The notes: generated by a model from the sequence alone, not told the origin. Positions 54,956-64,000 are shown, counted from the stretch's first letter. The stretch is DNA of 64,000 nt from Myxococcaceae bacterium JPH2 (GCA_016458225.1 JAEMGR010000036.1:1-64000); one strand, 5' to 3'. Numbers and translations: made by a program.

Positions 54956-55756
54956 GTGACACGCAAACAGCGGACGCCTCGATGGTTGGAGGCCGCGCGC
55001 CTGCGGGGCGCCGGGACGCCGGAGGGCGAGCGAGCGGACTGGCTGTCGCGGGCCCTGGGCCGAGCGGGGGTGATGCCCCGGGCCGAGGCGGAGCGCGCCA
55101 TCCTCGAGGGGCGCGTGGAGCTGGACGGGCACGTCACGCGCGAGCCCTTTGCTCCGGTGGGGCCCGCCTCGCGCGTGCGGGTGGATGGCGAGCCGCGGAG
55201 CCTGGAGGCTCCTACCCGGGCGGTCATGCTGCACAAGCCCGCGGGGCTGGTGGTGCACGGCTCGGACCCGGAGGGCGTGGGCACGGTGTTCGAGCACCTG
55301 ACGGCCCGGCTGTCTCCCGCGCTGCGCGGGTACGAGTGGCTCGCGGTGGGGCGCCTGGACCGGGACACCACGGGCCTCTTGCTGTTCACCAACGACGAGC
55401 GGCTGGTGCGCCACGCCACCGCGCCGCAGGCGCACCTGCCCAAGCGCTACGTGGCGCGCGTGGCGGGACGGCCCGGAGACGCGGCCCTCGTGCGGCTGCG
55501 CGAGGGCGTGGTGCTGGATGACGGACTCACCCGACCCGCCGAGGCGCGGCTGCGCGAGGCGGACGTGGTGGAGCTGGTGCTCACCGAGGGTCGTCATCAC
55601 CAGGTGAAGCGGATGCTCTCGGCGGTGGGACATCCCGTGCTCGCGCTGCATCGCGAGGCCGTGGGCGAGGTGGGGCTCGACGTGGCGGAGGGCGCGTGGC
55701 GAGCGCTTCGCGAGGAAGAGGTTGCCCAGGGACTTCGGTTCGCAGGGGCTTCCTGA
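54956..55756 (+). CDS. RsuA/RluB-type pseudouridine synthase
   Basis: 266 residues from GTG 54956 with GGAG 7 bases upstream. An S4 RNA-binding domain (about 28-70), then the pseudouridine synthase domain with catalytic Asp135 in V-G-R-L-D-(R)-D-T-T-G-L-L-L-F-T-N-D and the C-terminal G-R-H-H-Q-V-K-R-M. It modifies ribosomal RNA uridines; target (16S or 23S) cannot be read. Confidence 0.92.
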   Translation: MTRKQRTPRWLEAARLRGAGTPEGERADWLSRALGRAGVMPRAEAERAILEGRVELDGHVTREPFAPVGPASRVRVDGEPRSLEAPTRAVMLHKPAGLVVHGSDPEGVGTVFEHLTARLSPALRGYEWLAVGRLDRDTTGLLLFTNDERLVRHATAPQAHLPKRYVARVAGRPGDAALVRLREGVVLDDGLTRPAEARLREADVVELVLTEGRHHQVKRMLSAVGHPVLALHREAVGEVGLDVAEGAWRALREEEVAQGLRFAGAS

Positions 55757-55823
55757 GCGCTGTTGCTGCCAGGTCCGAAAGTGACCAGACAGGACGCGTG
55801 AGGCGGGTTACGAGAGCGGCGTG

Positions 55824-57284
55824 ATGCAGACGTTGGATCCACGAACCTGTTACCAGTCCTTGTGCGCACGCGCGCGCCGCTTCGATGGACTCTTCTTCGT
55901 CGGCGTGTCGACGACCGGGGTCTATTGCCGCCCCATCTGTCCGGCGCGCACGCCGCGGATGGACCGGTGCTCCTTCTATCGGACGGCCGCCGAAGCGGAG
56001 CTGGCGGGCTACCGAGCCTGTCTGCGCTGTCGGCCGGAGCTGGCGCCAGGGCAGGCGCCCGTCGACTCCGTTCCTCGGCTCGTCGCCGCGGCGGTGGCTC
56101 GCATTGACGAGGGCGTGCTCAACACGTCCTCCGTGGAGGCGCTCGCCGAGGAGCTGGGCGTGACGGCGCGCCATCTTCGCCGCGCGCTGGAGGCCGAGCT
56201 GGGAATTTCTCCGGTGGACCTCGCGCAGTCGCGACGGCTGGCCCTGGCCAAGCAACTGCTGCACGACACGTCGCTGCCGCTCACGGAGGTCGCGTTCGCC
56301 AGCGGCTTCCAGAGCGTGCGGCGCTTCAACGCGTTGTTCCGCGGTCGCTTCGGTCGGCCGCCGTCGGCGCTGCGGCGCGCGGGGGGAAAAGGGACGCCGT
56401 CGCGTTCGCTGGTCTTGCGGTTGGACTACCGCCCTCCGCTCGACTGGGAGGCGCTCCTGTCCTTCTTGCGAGCCCGCGCCATCCCCGGCGTGGAGCACGT
56501 GAGCGAAGGCGAGTACCGACGCACCGTGCGATGGGGTGACACGAGCGGCTGGGTCGTCGTGCGCCACGCGAAGGCGCGGCCCGCGCTCATCGCCGAGGTC
56601 TCGCTGTCGCTGTCGTCGGTGCTGATGGGCGTGGCCTCGCGGCTGCGGGCCCTCTTCGACCTGGATGCGCAGCCCGCGCTCGTCCATGAGGCGCTGAAGC
56701 GCGACGCGGTCTTCGAGGGAACGCTCCGCGCGCACCCCGGGCTGCGCGTGCCCGGCGCGTTCGATGCCTTCGAGCTGACGATGCGCGCGGTCCTGGGCCA
56801 GCAGGTCTCCGTCCAGGCCGCGACCACGCTGAGCGGTCGGCTCGCCGCGCGATGGGGCACACCGCTGGAAGACGCTCCGGGCCCGGAGCTGTCGCGCTTG
56901 TTTCCGACCGCGGAGGAGGTCGCGGCGCGCACCCTGGATGAAGTGGCGGCGCTGGGGATGCCCGCGTCGCGCGCGAACAGCGTGCTCGGGGTGGCGCGGG
57001 CCCTGGTGCAAGGCACGGTGCGGTTGGAGCGCGACACGGACGCCGCGGAGGCTATCGCGGCGCTGGATGCGCTGCCGGGAATCGGGCCGTGGACGGCGCA
57101 CTATGTCGCCATGCGCGCGCTGCGCTGGCCGGATGCGTTCCCGGAGGGAGACCTGGCGCTGCGCAAGGCGCTCGGCGGCGTGACGACGAAGGAACTCTCC
57201 CAGCGCGCCGAGTCCTGGCGCCCGTGGCGCGCCTACGCGGCGATGCATCTGTGGGCCCGTCTTTCTCTTGGAGCCGGCGGATGA
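55824..57284 (+). CDS. Ada-type regulator fused to AlkA glycosylase
   Basis: 486 residues from ATG 55824. Residues about 5-75 are the Ada Zn domain with Cys35, Cys39, Cys66, Cys69 (GVYCRPIC and C-L-R-C); Cys35 corresponds to the methyl-phosphotriester acceptor. Residues about 85-185 are an AraC-type HTH (LAEELGVTARHLRRALEAELG). Residues about 195-486 are a full AlkA glycosylase, with HhH P-G-I-G-P-W-T and catalytic Asp in F-P-E-G-D-L-A-L-R-K. The methyltransferase domain of classical Ada is missing but encoded by the next gene (ATGA overlap). Likely senses methylation damage and activates this operon. Confidence 0.93.
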   Translation: MQTLDPRTCYQSLCARARRFDGLFFVGVSTTGVYCRPICPARTPRMDRCSFYRTAAEAELAGYRACLRCRPELAPGQAPVDSVPRLVAAAVARIDEGVLNTSSVEALAEELGVTARHLRRALEAELGISPVDLAQSRRLALAKQLLHDTSLPLTEVAFASGFQSVRRFNALFRGRFGRPPSALRRAGGKGTPSRSLVLRLDYRPPLDWEALLSFLRARAIPGVEHVSEGEYRRTVRWGDTSGWVVVRHAKARPALIAEVSLSLSSVLMGVASRLRALFDLDAQPALVHEALKRDAVFEGTLRAHPGLRVPGAFDAFELTMRAVLGQQVSVQAATTLSGRLAARWGTPLEDAPGPELSRLFPTAEEVAARTLDEVAALGMPASRANSVLGVARALVQGTVRLERDTDAAEAIAALDALPGIGPWTAHYVAMRALRWPDAFPEGDLALRKALGGVTTKELSQRAESWRPWRAYAAMHLWARLSLGAGG

Positions 57285-57760
57285 CTCGACTCTTCAGTTC
57301 CACCCTGGCCAGCCCCGTGGGGCCTCTGCGCCTGTTCGCCAGTGAGCGCGGACTGTGCGCCATCTACTTTCCGAACCACCGGCGCGCGCGGGACCTCGAC
57401 GCCCACGCCGATGACGCGCAGCCCGTGCTGCGCGAAACGCGGCGCCAGCTTCAGGAGTACTTCGCGCGTGAGCGCACGGCCTTCCAGCTCGCGCTCGACC
57501 CGGAGGGGACGCCCTTTCAGCAATCGGTGTGGCGCGCGCTCCAGGAGATTCCGCCGGGCACCACGTGGACCTACGCGATGCTGGCTCGGCATGTGGGGCG
57601 CGAGGGGGCGGCCCGAGCCGTGGGGTCCGCCAACGCGCGCAACCCCGTGTCCATCGTCGTGCCGTGCCACCGCGTGGTGGGCGCGAGCGGCAAGCTGACC
57701 GGGTACGCGGGTGGGCTTGCCACGAAGCAGTGGTTGCTGGAGCACGAGCGCGGGGACTGA
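57281..57760 (+). CDS. O6-methylguanine-DNA methyltransferase (Ogt)
   Basis: 159 residues, ATG overlapping the Ada-AlkA stop by 4 bp. The methyl-accepting Cys129 is in I-V-V-P-C-H-R-V. Further features are G-T-x-F-Q-x-x-V-W-x-x-L and the helix-turn-helix G-x-x-x-A-x-R-A-V-G-x-A. It repairs O6-alkylguanine in a single-turnover reaction. The coupling with Ada-AlkA reconstitutes the two halves of E. coli Ada in trans. Confidence 0.95.
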   Translation: MTRLFSSTLASPVGPLRLFASERGLCAIYFPNHRRARDLDAHADDAQPVLRETRRQLQEYFARERTAFQLALDPEGTPFQQSVWRALQEIPPGTTWTYAMLARHVGREGAARAVGSANARNPVSIVVPCHRVVGASGKLTGYAGGLATKQWLLEHERGD

Positions 57761-57836
57761 CGGCCCGCTGTCCGGGGCGTGGAGTGTGCTTGGATTCGCG
57801 CGGGCGCTGGCGACCGTCCGCGCGGAGGAGTGGCAC

Positions 57837-59006
57837 ATGGCCCTGTGGGGCTCCGGTTCATTGTTGCGCGTGCGGGATGGCCACGAGGCGCGGGTCTCGT
57901 ATGCCGAGCTGTTCTTCGACCTCGTCTACGTCTTCGCCGTCACGCAGCTGTCGCACCAGTTGCTGGAGCACCTCACGGTGCTCGGCGCGTTCCAGACGCT
58001 GGTGCTGTGGTTCGCGGTGTGGCTGGCGTGGCAATACACCTGCTGGGTGACCAACTGGTTCAACCCGGAGGCCATGCCCATCCGCCTGCTGCTGCTCGGG
58101 ATGATGCTGGCGAGCCTCGTCATGTCCGCGGCGATTCCCGAGGCGTTCGGCTCACGAGGTTGGGTCTTCGCGGGCTGCTTCGCGGCGATGGAGGTCGGGC
58201 GGACCCTCTTCATCGTGCTCCAGCTGGGGCCCCGTCACGCGCTCGCACCCAACTTCCACCGCATGCTCGCGTGGTTGAGCGCGGCAAGCGCGCTGTGGAT
58301 CCTCGGCGGTCTGCGAGAAGGCGCCGAGCGACTGGCGTTCTGGGTCGCGGCGGTGGCCACCCAGTACATCGCGCCCATGGTGGGCTTCTGGACGCCGGGC
58401 CTGGGCCGCTCGCGGACGTCCGAATGGACCATCGAGGGCGGACACCTGGCCGAGCGCTGTCAGCTCTTCGTCATCGTCGCGCTGGGGGAGTCCATCCTGG
58501 AGACGGGCGTCACGCTCAGCGCGCGAGAGCACTGGGACACGCCCATCCTGCTGGCGACCATCGTGGCCTTCCTGGGCAGCGTAGCCATGTGGTGGGTGTA
58601 CTTCGATACGAGCAGCAAGGACGGCAGCGAGGCCATCATCCACTCGAAGGACCCGGGCCGCATCGGGGCGTACTTCCACTACGTGCACGTCACCATCGTC
58701 GCGGGCGTCATCGTCTCCGCGGTGGGCAACGAGCGCGCGATTGGCCACCCGGATGCGCGCACCGACACCGTGTCCGCCGCGGTGTTGATCGCGGGTCCCG
58801 CCATCTACCTGCTGGGGAACGCGGTCTACAAGCGGGTGGTGTACGGCCGCTTCCCAGCCTCGCACTTCATGGGGCTGGGGGCGCTCGCGGTCCTGACGCC
58901 GCTGTCCTTCCTCACCAACCTGCTCACGGTCAACGGCTGGACGTCGCTGGTGATGGTCGCGGTGGCCGTGTGGGACGGCTGCGCGCGACGGCGCGTGGCT
59001 CACTGA
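57837..59006 (+). CDS. Low-temperature-requirement A (LtrA) family membrane protein
   Basis: 389 residues from ATG 57837, preceded by a strong GGAGGAG. About ten membrane helices. The typical opening is V-S-Y-A-E-L-F-F-D-L-V-Y-V-F-A-V-(T)-Q-L-S-H. Length (389) is standard for the LtrA family. Described first for growth of Listeria at low temperature; the molecular role is unknown. The last bases overlap the convergent cupin gene by 7 bp. Confidence 0.85.
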   Translation: MALWGSGSLLRVRDGHEARVSYAELFFDLVYVFAVTQLSHQLLEHLTVLGAFQTLVLWFAVWLAWQYTCWVTNWFNPEAMPIRLLLLGMMLASLVMSAAIPEAFGSRGWVFAGCFAAMEVGRTLFIVLQLGPRHALAPNFHRMLAWLSAASALWILGGLREGAERLAFWVAAVATQYIAPMVGFWTPGLGRSRTSEWTIEGGHLAERCQLFVIVALGESILETGVTLSAREHWDTPILLATIVAFLGSVAMWWVYFDTSSKDGSEAIIHSKDPGRIGAYFHYVHVTIVAGVIVSAVGNERAIGHPDARTDTVSAAVLIAGPAIYLLGNAVYKRVVYGRFPASHFMGLGALAVLTPLSFLTNLLTVNGWTSLVMVAVAVWDGCARRRVAH

Positions 59007-59398
59007 AGGGACGGGCGTGCCTCCTCTTCTTTGCCGGCGCGTGCGCGGGCGTAGTCCTCGGCTCCGGTGAAGTCCACCGCGTGGCAGGGCTCGTCGCCCA
59101 CCACCCAGCCGTCGTGGCCGGGTGGAATGAAGGCCACGTCACCCGGGCCGAGCTCGAACTCCTGGCCGTCGCGCATCTTGACGTGGATCCTCCCGGAGAG
59201 GATGCACGTGGTGTGGACGACCTCGCAGAACTCGGTTCCGGCCAAGGGCTTCACGTCCTTGGACCAGCGCCAGCCGGGCTCGAAGACGGCGCGGCCCACG
59301 GTGAGTTCTCCCAACTTCAAGACGTCGGATCCGCCATGCGCCACGAACGGGCGGTGCTCGTCCGAGTCGCTGGCTCTCTTGATGATCGCGCGTGCCAT
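59000..59398 (-). CDS. Small cupin-domain protein
   Basis: 132 residues from ATG 59398. A cupin beta-barrel with G-W-R-W-S-K-(D) first motif and E-F-C-E-V-V-H-T-T, then P-P-G-H-D-G-W-V-V-G-D-E-P-C second motif. The metal His/Glu set is only partly present. Function unknown; related single-cupin proteins bind small ligands or regulate. Convergent with LtrA. Confidence 0.75.
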   Translation of the reverse strand: MARAIIKRASDSDEHRPFVAHGGSDVLKLGELTVGRAVFEPGWRWSKDVKPLAGTEFCEVVHTTCILSGRIHVKMRDGQEFELGPGDVAFIPPGHDGWVVGDEPCHAVDFTGAEDYARARAGKEEEARPSLQ

Positions 59399-59483
59399 GA
59401 TGCTCCCCCTCGGGAATGGAGGCCGCGCTCGCGCGACCTCGAGTCCAAGGGAAACATGAGGATGCTCGCCGTGGCCTGCCAGC

Positions 59484-60314
59484 TCAGGGCGCGCGCGCGG
59501 CGGTGAGCTGGCGCAGGCCCCAGCGATACGGCAGGACACCGTCGGAGCGGAGGAGCGGCGCGACGGCGGCGAGGAACGTCGTGCGCAGCGCGGCGCGGTT
59601 CTCCTGGGACATCCGGTCGACGTCGTAGGTGGTCGCCAGCGATTCCCACACGCGCTCCGGTGGCCCGTCGCCGATGACCTCCAGCTCCTCGTCGGACCGG
59701 ACGCTGAACCCCGCTCCGAAGAGTCCTCGCAGCCCCTCGCCCGAGCGCACGCGCGCGTCTCCCAGGGGCAGGGAGGGGACCGCGTGGGAGGACCGGACCG
59801 CCTGGATGAAGGTGGCCACCGCCTCGGTCGGAGGACGTGTGCCCGGGACGACGACGGAGACCTGGCCGCCGGGCTTGAGCACGCGGCGCACCTCCGTGAG
59901 GACCGTCTCCACGTCGTCCATGAGCATGAGCGCCAGGTGGCTGAGCACACGGTCGATGCTCGCGTCCGCGAAGGGCAGGGTCTGGGCTCTGCCCTGCAGG
60001 AGCGTGGCCGCGTCGCCGAGCCGCGCGCGGGCCCCCGTCAGCTCATGCGCGCTGAGGTCCAGCCCGAAGAGCGTGAGCCCGGGCGTCCGCTGCTGAGCGA
60101 GCAGGGCGAGCAGCGTGCCATCGCCGCATCCCAGGTCCAGCACCGTGCGGGGCCGACCGTCGTCCGGCACCTCCGTCGCGAGGCAGGCATACGAGGAGGG
60201 CAGGGTGTCCGCGCCGCGTCGCGCGGGGAGGCCCGCGAACGCGCGGGTCGTGGCTCCCGCGTGACGGCGGTGGTAGTCGAGGAGGTACGTCTCCGCGGGG
60301 GAGGGAGCGGGCAT
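59484..60314 (-). CDS. Class I SAM-dependent methyltransferase
   Basis: 276 residues from ATG 60314; the long upstream open frame is antisense to other genes. Methyltransferase-11-like fold with motif I V-L-D-L-G-C-G-D-G-T, a motif near L-P-F-A-D-A-S-I-D, and S-H-L-A-L-M-L-M-D-D. The N-terminus has Y-H-R-R-H-A-G-A-T-T-R-A-F. Substrate unknown. It runs in the same direction as, and directly after, the glutaminase gene (8 bp between). Confidence 0.87.
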   Translation of the reverse strand: MPAPSPAETYLLDYHRRHAGATTRAFAGLPARRGADTLPSSYACLATEVPDDGRPRTVLDLGCGDGTLLALLAQQRTPGLTLFGLDLSAHELTGARARLGDAATLLQGRAQTLPFADASIDRVLSHLALMLMDDVETVLTEVRRVLKPGGQVSVVVPGTRPPTEAVATFIQAVRSSHAVPSLPLGDARVRSGEGLRGLFGAGFSVRSDEELEVIGDGPPERVWESLATTYDVDRMSQENRAALRTTFLAAVAPLLRSDGVLPYRWGLRQLTAARAP

Positions 60315-60322
60315 GGGCGGGG

Positions 60323-61234
60323 TCAGAAGATGGAGAGGCCGGTTCGGGTGGTGAAGCGATCCAACGCCTCGACGCCGGCCACCGAGTTGCCGCGCGCGTC
60401 GAGCGCGGGACTCCAGACGCACAGGCCGCAGCGGTTGGGGATGATGGCGATGATGCCGCCGCCGACGCCGCTCTTTCCAGGCAGGCCCACGCGGTACGCG
60501 AACTCGCCGGCCGCGTCGTAGGTGCCGCAGGTGAGCATCACCGCGTTGACCTGCTTGGCCTGGCTGCGGGTGAGGAGCCGCTCTCCGCCCGCGCGCTGGC
60601 CATGGCGCGCGAGGAAGCCACAGGCGCGCGCGAGGTCCGCGCAGCTCATGCGCAGCGAGCACTGCCAGAAGTAGTGCTCCAGCACCTCGGGGACGGGGCG
60701 CTCGATGTTGCTGTAGCTGGCCATGAAGTGGGCCAGCGCCGCGTTGCGATGGCCGTGCTCGGCCTCCGACGCGGCGACGACCGGGTCGAAGTCCACGTCG
60801 GGGTTGCCGCTCTCCGCGCGCAGGAAGTCGCGCAGCGTGCCCCGCGCGTCGCCCGTGAGGCCGAGCAGCCGGTCGGTGATGACGAGCGCCCCCGCATTGA
60901 TGAAGGGGTTGCGGGGGATGCCCTGCTCGTACTCGAGCTGGACCAGGGAGTTGAACGGGTTGCCCGAGGGCTCCTTGCCCACGCGCCGCCACAGCGCATC
61001 GCCGTCCTGGGCCAGCGTCAGCGCCAGGGTGAAGACCTTGGAGATGCTCTGGATGGAGAAGGGCACGCGCCAGTCCCCCACGCCGTACAGCGCGCCGTCC
61101 ACGGTGGCCAGCGCCATGCCGAAGTGGTTCGGATCCACCGCGGCCAGCGCGGGGATGTAGCGCGCCACGCGACCCTGCCCGAGCACGGGCCGGGTCGCCT
61201 CCATCACCTCGTCGAGTATCGCCTGGTAGTCCAT
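60323..61234 (-). CDS. glsA: Glutaminase (GlsA type)
   Basis: 303 residues, close to the usual 305-310. Serine-beta-lactamase-like fold with the S-x-x-K motif Ser63-Ile-Ser-Lys66 and the N-P-F-I-N-A-G-A-L loop. It hydrolyses glutamine to glutamate and ammonia. Upstream neighbour is the MMPL transporter, downstream the methyltransferase, 8 bp away; a two-gene unit is likely. Confidence 0.94.
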   Translation of the reverse strand: MDYQAILDEVMEATRPVLGQGRVARYIPALAAVDPNHFGMALATVDGALYGVGDWRVPFSIQSISKVFTLALTLAQDGDALWRRVGKEPSGNPFNSLVQLEYEQGIPRNPFINAGALVITDRLLGLTGDARGTLRDFLRAESGNPDVDFDPVVAASEAEHGHRNAALAHFMASYSNIERPVPEVLEHYFWQCSLRMSCADLARACGFLARHGQRAGGERLLTRSQAKQVNAVMLTCGTYDAAGEFAYRVGLPGKSGVGGGIIAIIPNRCGLCVWSPALDARGNSVAGVEALDRFTTRTGLSIF

Positions 61235-61464
61235 GGACGTCCGGTCCGCCGCGCGGCGGTGGGGCGGGCATGCTCCGCCGCGCCGGGGAGCCGGTCAATT
61301 CCCGCGCGGCGGGCCTCGCGGGGCGGACTAGCGAACACCCCGCCTGCACGGGATGTCTCGCAGTGAGCGGGGCGCGTGTGTGCGCACGGCGTCCTTTCGC
61401 CATGGGGCTATAGCGCGAGGAGCCCTCGCCTCGGCGCTCTCGCCGCGGACGCGGGGGCATCACC

Positions 61465-63927
61465 ATGGTGGATTGGATCGACAGGCTCTCGCGGAGGCTG
61501 GTCACGGCGCTCCTCGAGCGTCGCCGGCAGGTCCTCCTGGTGGCGACGGTGCTCACGCTGGTGGGCACGGCCCTGTCCATCCAGCTCTATGGCGACTTGC
61601 GCAGCGAGGTGGAGGAGCTGCTCCCCTCGGATGCGCCGAGCGTGGTGGCGGCCCGCGTCCTCACGCCTCGCCTGTATGACGTGAACCACCTGTCGGTCGT
61701 GCTGGAGGGGAATGATCCGCAGGCGCTGCGGCGCTTCGCGGATGCGCTCGCGGAGCGACTGCGCACGCTGCCGCCCACGCTGGTCCGGTCGGTGGAGTAC
61801 CGGGTGGACGCGGAGCGCGCCTTCTTCCAGCGGTTCGGCCTGTTCTACCTGCCGGTGGAGGACCTGCGCACGCTCGTCGCGCGCGTGCGGGCGCGCATGC
61901 AGTGGGAGCGCATGCACCTCAACCCGTTCATGGTGGATTTGATCGACGCGGACGCCAAGCCTCCCTCGCTCGACTTCCGTGACCTGTTGGGCCACTCGGG
62001 CGCGGGGCTCGCTTCCGTGGACCGCTTCCGCTCCGGCTATTACCAGTCACAGGACGGCAAGCGGCTGGTGCTGCTGGTGCGACCGCCTCAAGTCACCACC
62101 GGCTATGCGTTCAACCACACGATGCTGGAGGAGGTGCGGCGGCAGGTGCAGGCGCTGCATCCCGAGCACTTCGACCCTTCGATGCGCGTGGGCTACGACG
62201 GCGAGGTCGCGACCATGATGGAGGAGCAGGCCGCGCTCCAGTCGGACCTGCTGACGTCGGGCGTGGTGGTGCTCGCGGGCGTCACGGGCGTGCTGTGGCT
62301 CTACTTCCGTCGCTGGCGGGCGCTCGCGGCCATCATCGGCTCGCTCATGGTGGGGTGCTCCGTCACCTTCGGGTTGGCGGACGTGCTCATTGGCCACCTC
62401 AACGCGAACACCGCGTTCCTGGGCTCCATCGTGGTGGGCAACGGCATCAACGCCGCCATCATCTACCTGGGCCGCTACCTGGAAGAACGGCACGCGGCGG
62501 TGCCCGTCCCCGAGGCCATTCGCATCGCCTGGGCGGGCACGGTGGCGCCCACCTTCGTGGCCTCCTTCGCGGCGGGGCTGGCGTACCTGTCGCTGGCGGT
62601 GACGCGCTTTCGCGGCTTCAACCAGTTCGGCGTCATGGGCGGCATGGGCATGGCGCTGTGCTGGTTGTCCGCCTACCTGGTCCTCCCTCCGCTGTTGTAC
62701 GTGCTCGAGTCGCCGCGGCCCATGGAGCTTGCCCACGTGGTGGGGGCTCGGCCGCTCACGTCCCGGCTCGCGCGCTGGGTGGTGTCCCGGCGCGGGCTCA
62801 TCCAGGTCGTGTCGCTGGTGCTGCTCGCCACGAGCGTGGCGGCCGTCACGTCCTATCAAGGCCCGCTGGTGGAGGCGGACTTCAACAAGCTGCGCGCGCG
62901 CGACAGCCAGAAGCACGGCTCCATCTACTGGGGCCATCGCGTGGACGAGGTGTTCCAGTCGTACCTCACGCCGGTGGTCATCGTGGGCGACAGCGCGGAG
63001 GATCTCCAGCGCGTGGTCGACCTGCTCAACGCACGCCAGCGCGCGCTGGGAGACCAGGCGATCCTCGGCGAGGTGCGGACCGCGCGCACGCTGGTGCCCA
63101 TGGACGCCGAAGCCAAGCTCCCGCTGATGCATGAGTTGCGCGCGTTGTTGCCGGACTCGCGGCTGTCCATGCTGCCTCCGGCGCTCCGACACGAGGCTCG
63201 GATGTACCGCCCTCCCGCGAATGCGCGCCCCCCGCGATGGGACGAGGTGCCGCTCACCCTCCGTGAGCCGCTCACCGAGCGCGACGGCACCGTGGGGCGC
63301 GTCGCGTTCGCCTACCCCAAGCGGGTGGGCTCCATCGACGCGCGCTACGGCTTGCAGCTCACCGACACCATCCGCGCCGCCATCCACGATGCCGGGGGCC
63401 GGGCGTTGTCCATGGGAAGGCCCCTGCTCATCGCGGACATCACCCATGCCATCCTGCGAGATGGCCCGCGCGCCACGCTGCTGGCGCTGGCCGCGGTGTC
63501 CGCGCTGGTGTTCGGGGTGACGCGCCACGCGCGGTTGGCGCTGACGGTGCTGGCCGGCCTGCTCCTGGGCGTGGCGTGGTTGGTGGGGTTGGCCGCGCTG
63601 CTGCGGCTGCGGCTCAACTTCCTCAACTTCGTGGTGCTGCCCATCACCTTTGGCATCGGGGTGGACTACGCGGCCAACCTCATCCTGCGCTACCGCGAGG
63701 AGGGACCCGGCTCGCTGTCGCGGGTCATCGAGGGGACGGGCGGAGCGGTGGCGCTGTGCTCGTCCACCACCATCATCGGCTACGCGTCCCTCCTGATGTC
63801 GCGCAACCAGGCGCTCGCGAACTTCGGCCTGCTGGCGGCGATGGGCGAGGTGGCGTGCCTGTCCGCGGCGCTGCTGGCGCTGCCCGCGCTCCTCCTGCCC
63901 AAGCAGGCGTCGACCCCGGAGCCGTAG
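61465..63927 (+). CDS. MMPL/RND-family transporter
   Basis: 820 residues from ATG 61465. Two equal halves, each one helix, a periplasmic loop and about five helices, as in MMPL-type RND proteins. The first loop has E-E-L-L-P-S-D, and both halves contain a G-x-G-(I/V)-x-x-A family motif (VVGNGINAAIIYLGRYLEER and FGIGVDYAANLILRYREEG). Related to hopanoid or lipid transporters of the HpnN type; the substrate is inferred only. Transcribed divergently from glsA. Confidence 0.86.
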   Translation: MVDWIDRLSRRLVTALLERRRQVLLVATVLTLVGTALSIQLYGDLRSEVEELLPSDAPSVVAARVLTPRLYDVNHLSVVLEGNDPQALRRFADALAERLRTLPPTLVRSVEYRVDAERAFFQRFGLFYLPVEDLRTLVARVRARMQWERMHLNPFMVDLIDADAKPPSLDFRDLLGHSGAGLASVDRFRSGYYQSQDGKRLVLLVRPPQVTTGYAFNHTMLEEVRRQVQALHPEHFDPSMRVGYDGEVATMMEEQAALQSDLLTSGVVVLAGVTGVLWLYFRRWRALAAIIGSLMVGCSVTFGLADVLIGHLNANTAFLGSIVVGNGINAAIIYLGRYLEERHAAVPVPEAIRIAWAGTVAPTFVASFAAGLAYLSLAVTRFRGFNQFGVMGGMGMALCWLSAYLVLPPLLYVLESPRPMELAHVVGARPLTSRLARWVVSRRGLIQVVSLVLLATSVAAVTSYQGPLVEADFNKLRARDSQKHGSIYWGHRVDEVFQSYLTPVVIVGDSAEDLQRVVDLLNARQRALGDQAILGEVRTARTLVPMDAEAKLPLMHELRALLPDSRLSMLPPALRHEARMYRPPANARPPRWDEVPLTLREPLTERDGTVGRVAFAYPKRVGSIDARYGLQLTDTIRAAIHDAGGRALSMGRPLLIADITHAILRDGPRATLLALAAVSALVFGVTRHARLALTVLAGLLLGVAWLVGLAALLRLRLNFLNFVVLPITFGIGVDYAANLILRYREEGPGSLSRVIEGTGGAVALCSSTTIIGYASLLMSRNQALANFGLLAAMGEVACLSAALLALPALLLPKQASTPEP

Positions 63928-64000
63928 GGCGGGAACCGTCGCACGACGAACGGCGCGTGGGACCGCGGGGCAGTGGTGTGGCGCTGCCTGCCAGCCCAGG

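Noticed and set aside
59484-61580. 698-residue minus-strand protein including the methyltransferase
   Set aside because: The upstream part is antisense shadow of glsA in another frame; the methyltransferase starts at 60314.

Overview
The window is about 70 percent GC with a strong G/C third-position bias, densely packed with genes on both strands. It carries many lipoproteins, a myxobacterial-type cysteine-rich (DUF4215-like) protein, a sigma-54 enhancer-binding protein, a PAS/GAF histidine kinase and a GldA/GldF/GldG/DUF4340 ABC cluster. This points to a chromosome segment of a myxobacterium (Myxococcota, probably the Myxococcus/Corallococcus side). The taxonomic call is inference from composition and gene families. 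I saw no tRNA, rRNA, IS element, phage gene or CRISPR array, so this is mostly core or shell genome with a few unusual loci.

Layout. 0-5.3 kb: end of a glycine-rich protein, a PPC-repeat lipoprotein, a beta-barrel protein, Sua5 (tRNA t6A synthesis) and an SRPBCC-epimerase fusion. 5.4-9.9 kb: a translationally coupled ABC export/gliding-type operon (ATPase, permease, GldG-like, DUF4340). 9.9-13.4 kb: an unusual operon with a truncated GvpA-like ORF, a PAS/GAF histidine kinase, a single-domain response regulator and a GvpF/L-family protein. 13.7-18.6 kb: AlkA-like glycosylase, a secreted hypothetical, an AmpG-like MFS protein, a SIMPL protein and an aminotransferase. 18.7-22.2 kb: an oxidative-stress block (Dps, AhpD, AhpC) divergent from a GAF-type sigma-54 activator, with a near-consensus -24/-12 promoter facing ahpC. 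22.2-30.5 kb: two hypotheticals, a fused substrate-binding/permease amino-acid ABC importer with its ATPase, a fused PxpA-PxpB 5-oxoprolinase with PxpC, a strong hairpin plus T-run just upstream of it, and a tri-haem c-type cytochrome lipoprotein.

30.6-36.4 kb: class V aminotransferase, cysE-cysK, then a perfect Fur-like palindrome ahead of a small Cys/His protein and a haem-oxygenase-like protein that lacks the proximal histidine, then an acyl-CoA synthetase. 36.5-42.2 kb: TfoX-like protein with a histone-like Lys/Ala tail, a LysR regulator divergent from a DHA2-type MFS pump with a clean T-N11-A box between them, an M14 peptidase and two small proteins. 42.6-53.5 kb: mostly exported proteins (nuclease with lamin-tail domain, HEAT and TPR-like proteins, Cys-rich lipoprotein, S37-type peptidase, DPP III-type peptidase), then AI-2E-type permease and DoxX. 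53.5-64 kb: ThrE-type exporter, pseudouridine synthase, Ada/AlkA fusion plus Ogt (DNA alkylation repair), LtrA, cupin, methyltransferase, glutaminase and an MMPL/RND transporter.

The best candidates for something undescribed are the Gvp-like/two-component operon (9.9-13.4 kb), the iron-box operon with the His-less haem-oxygenase-like protein (33.7-34.7 kb), and the paired sigma-54 activator and promoter controlling ahpCD (19.3-22.2 kb).
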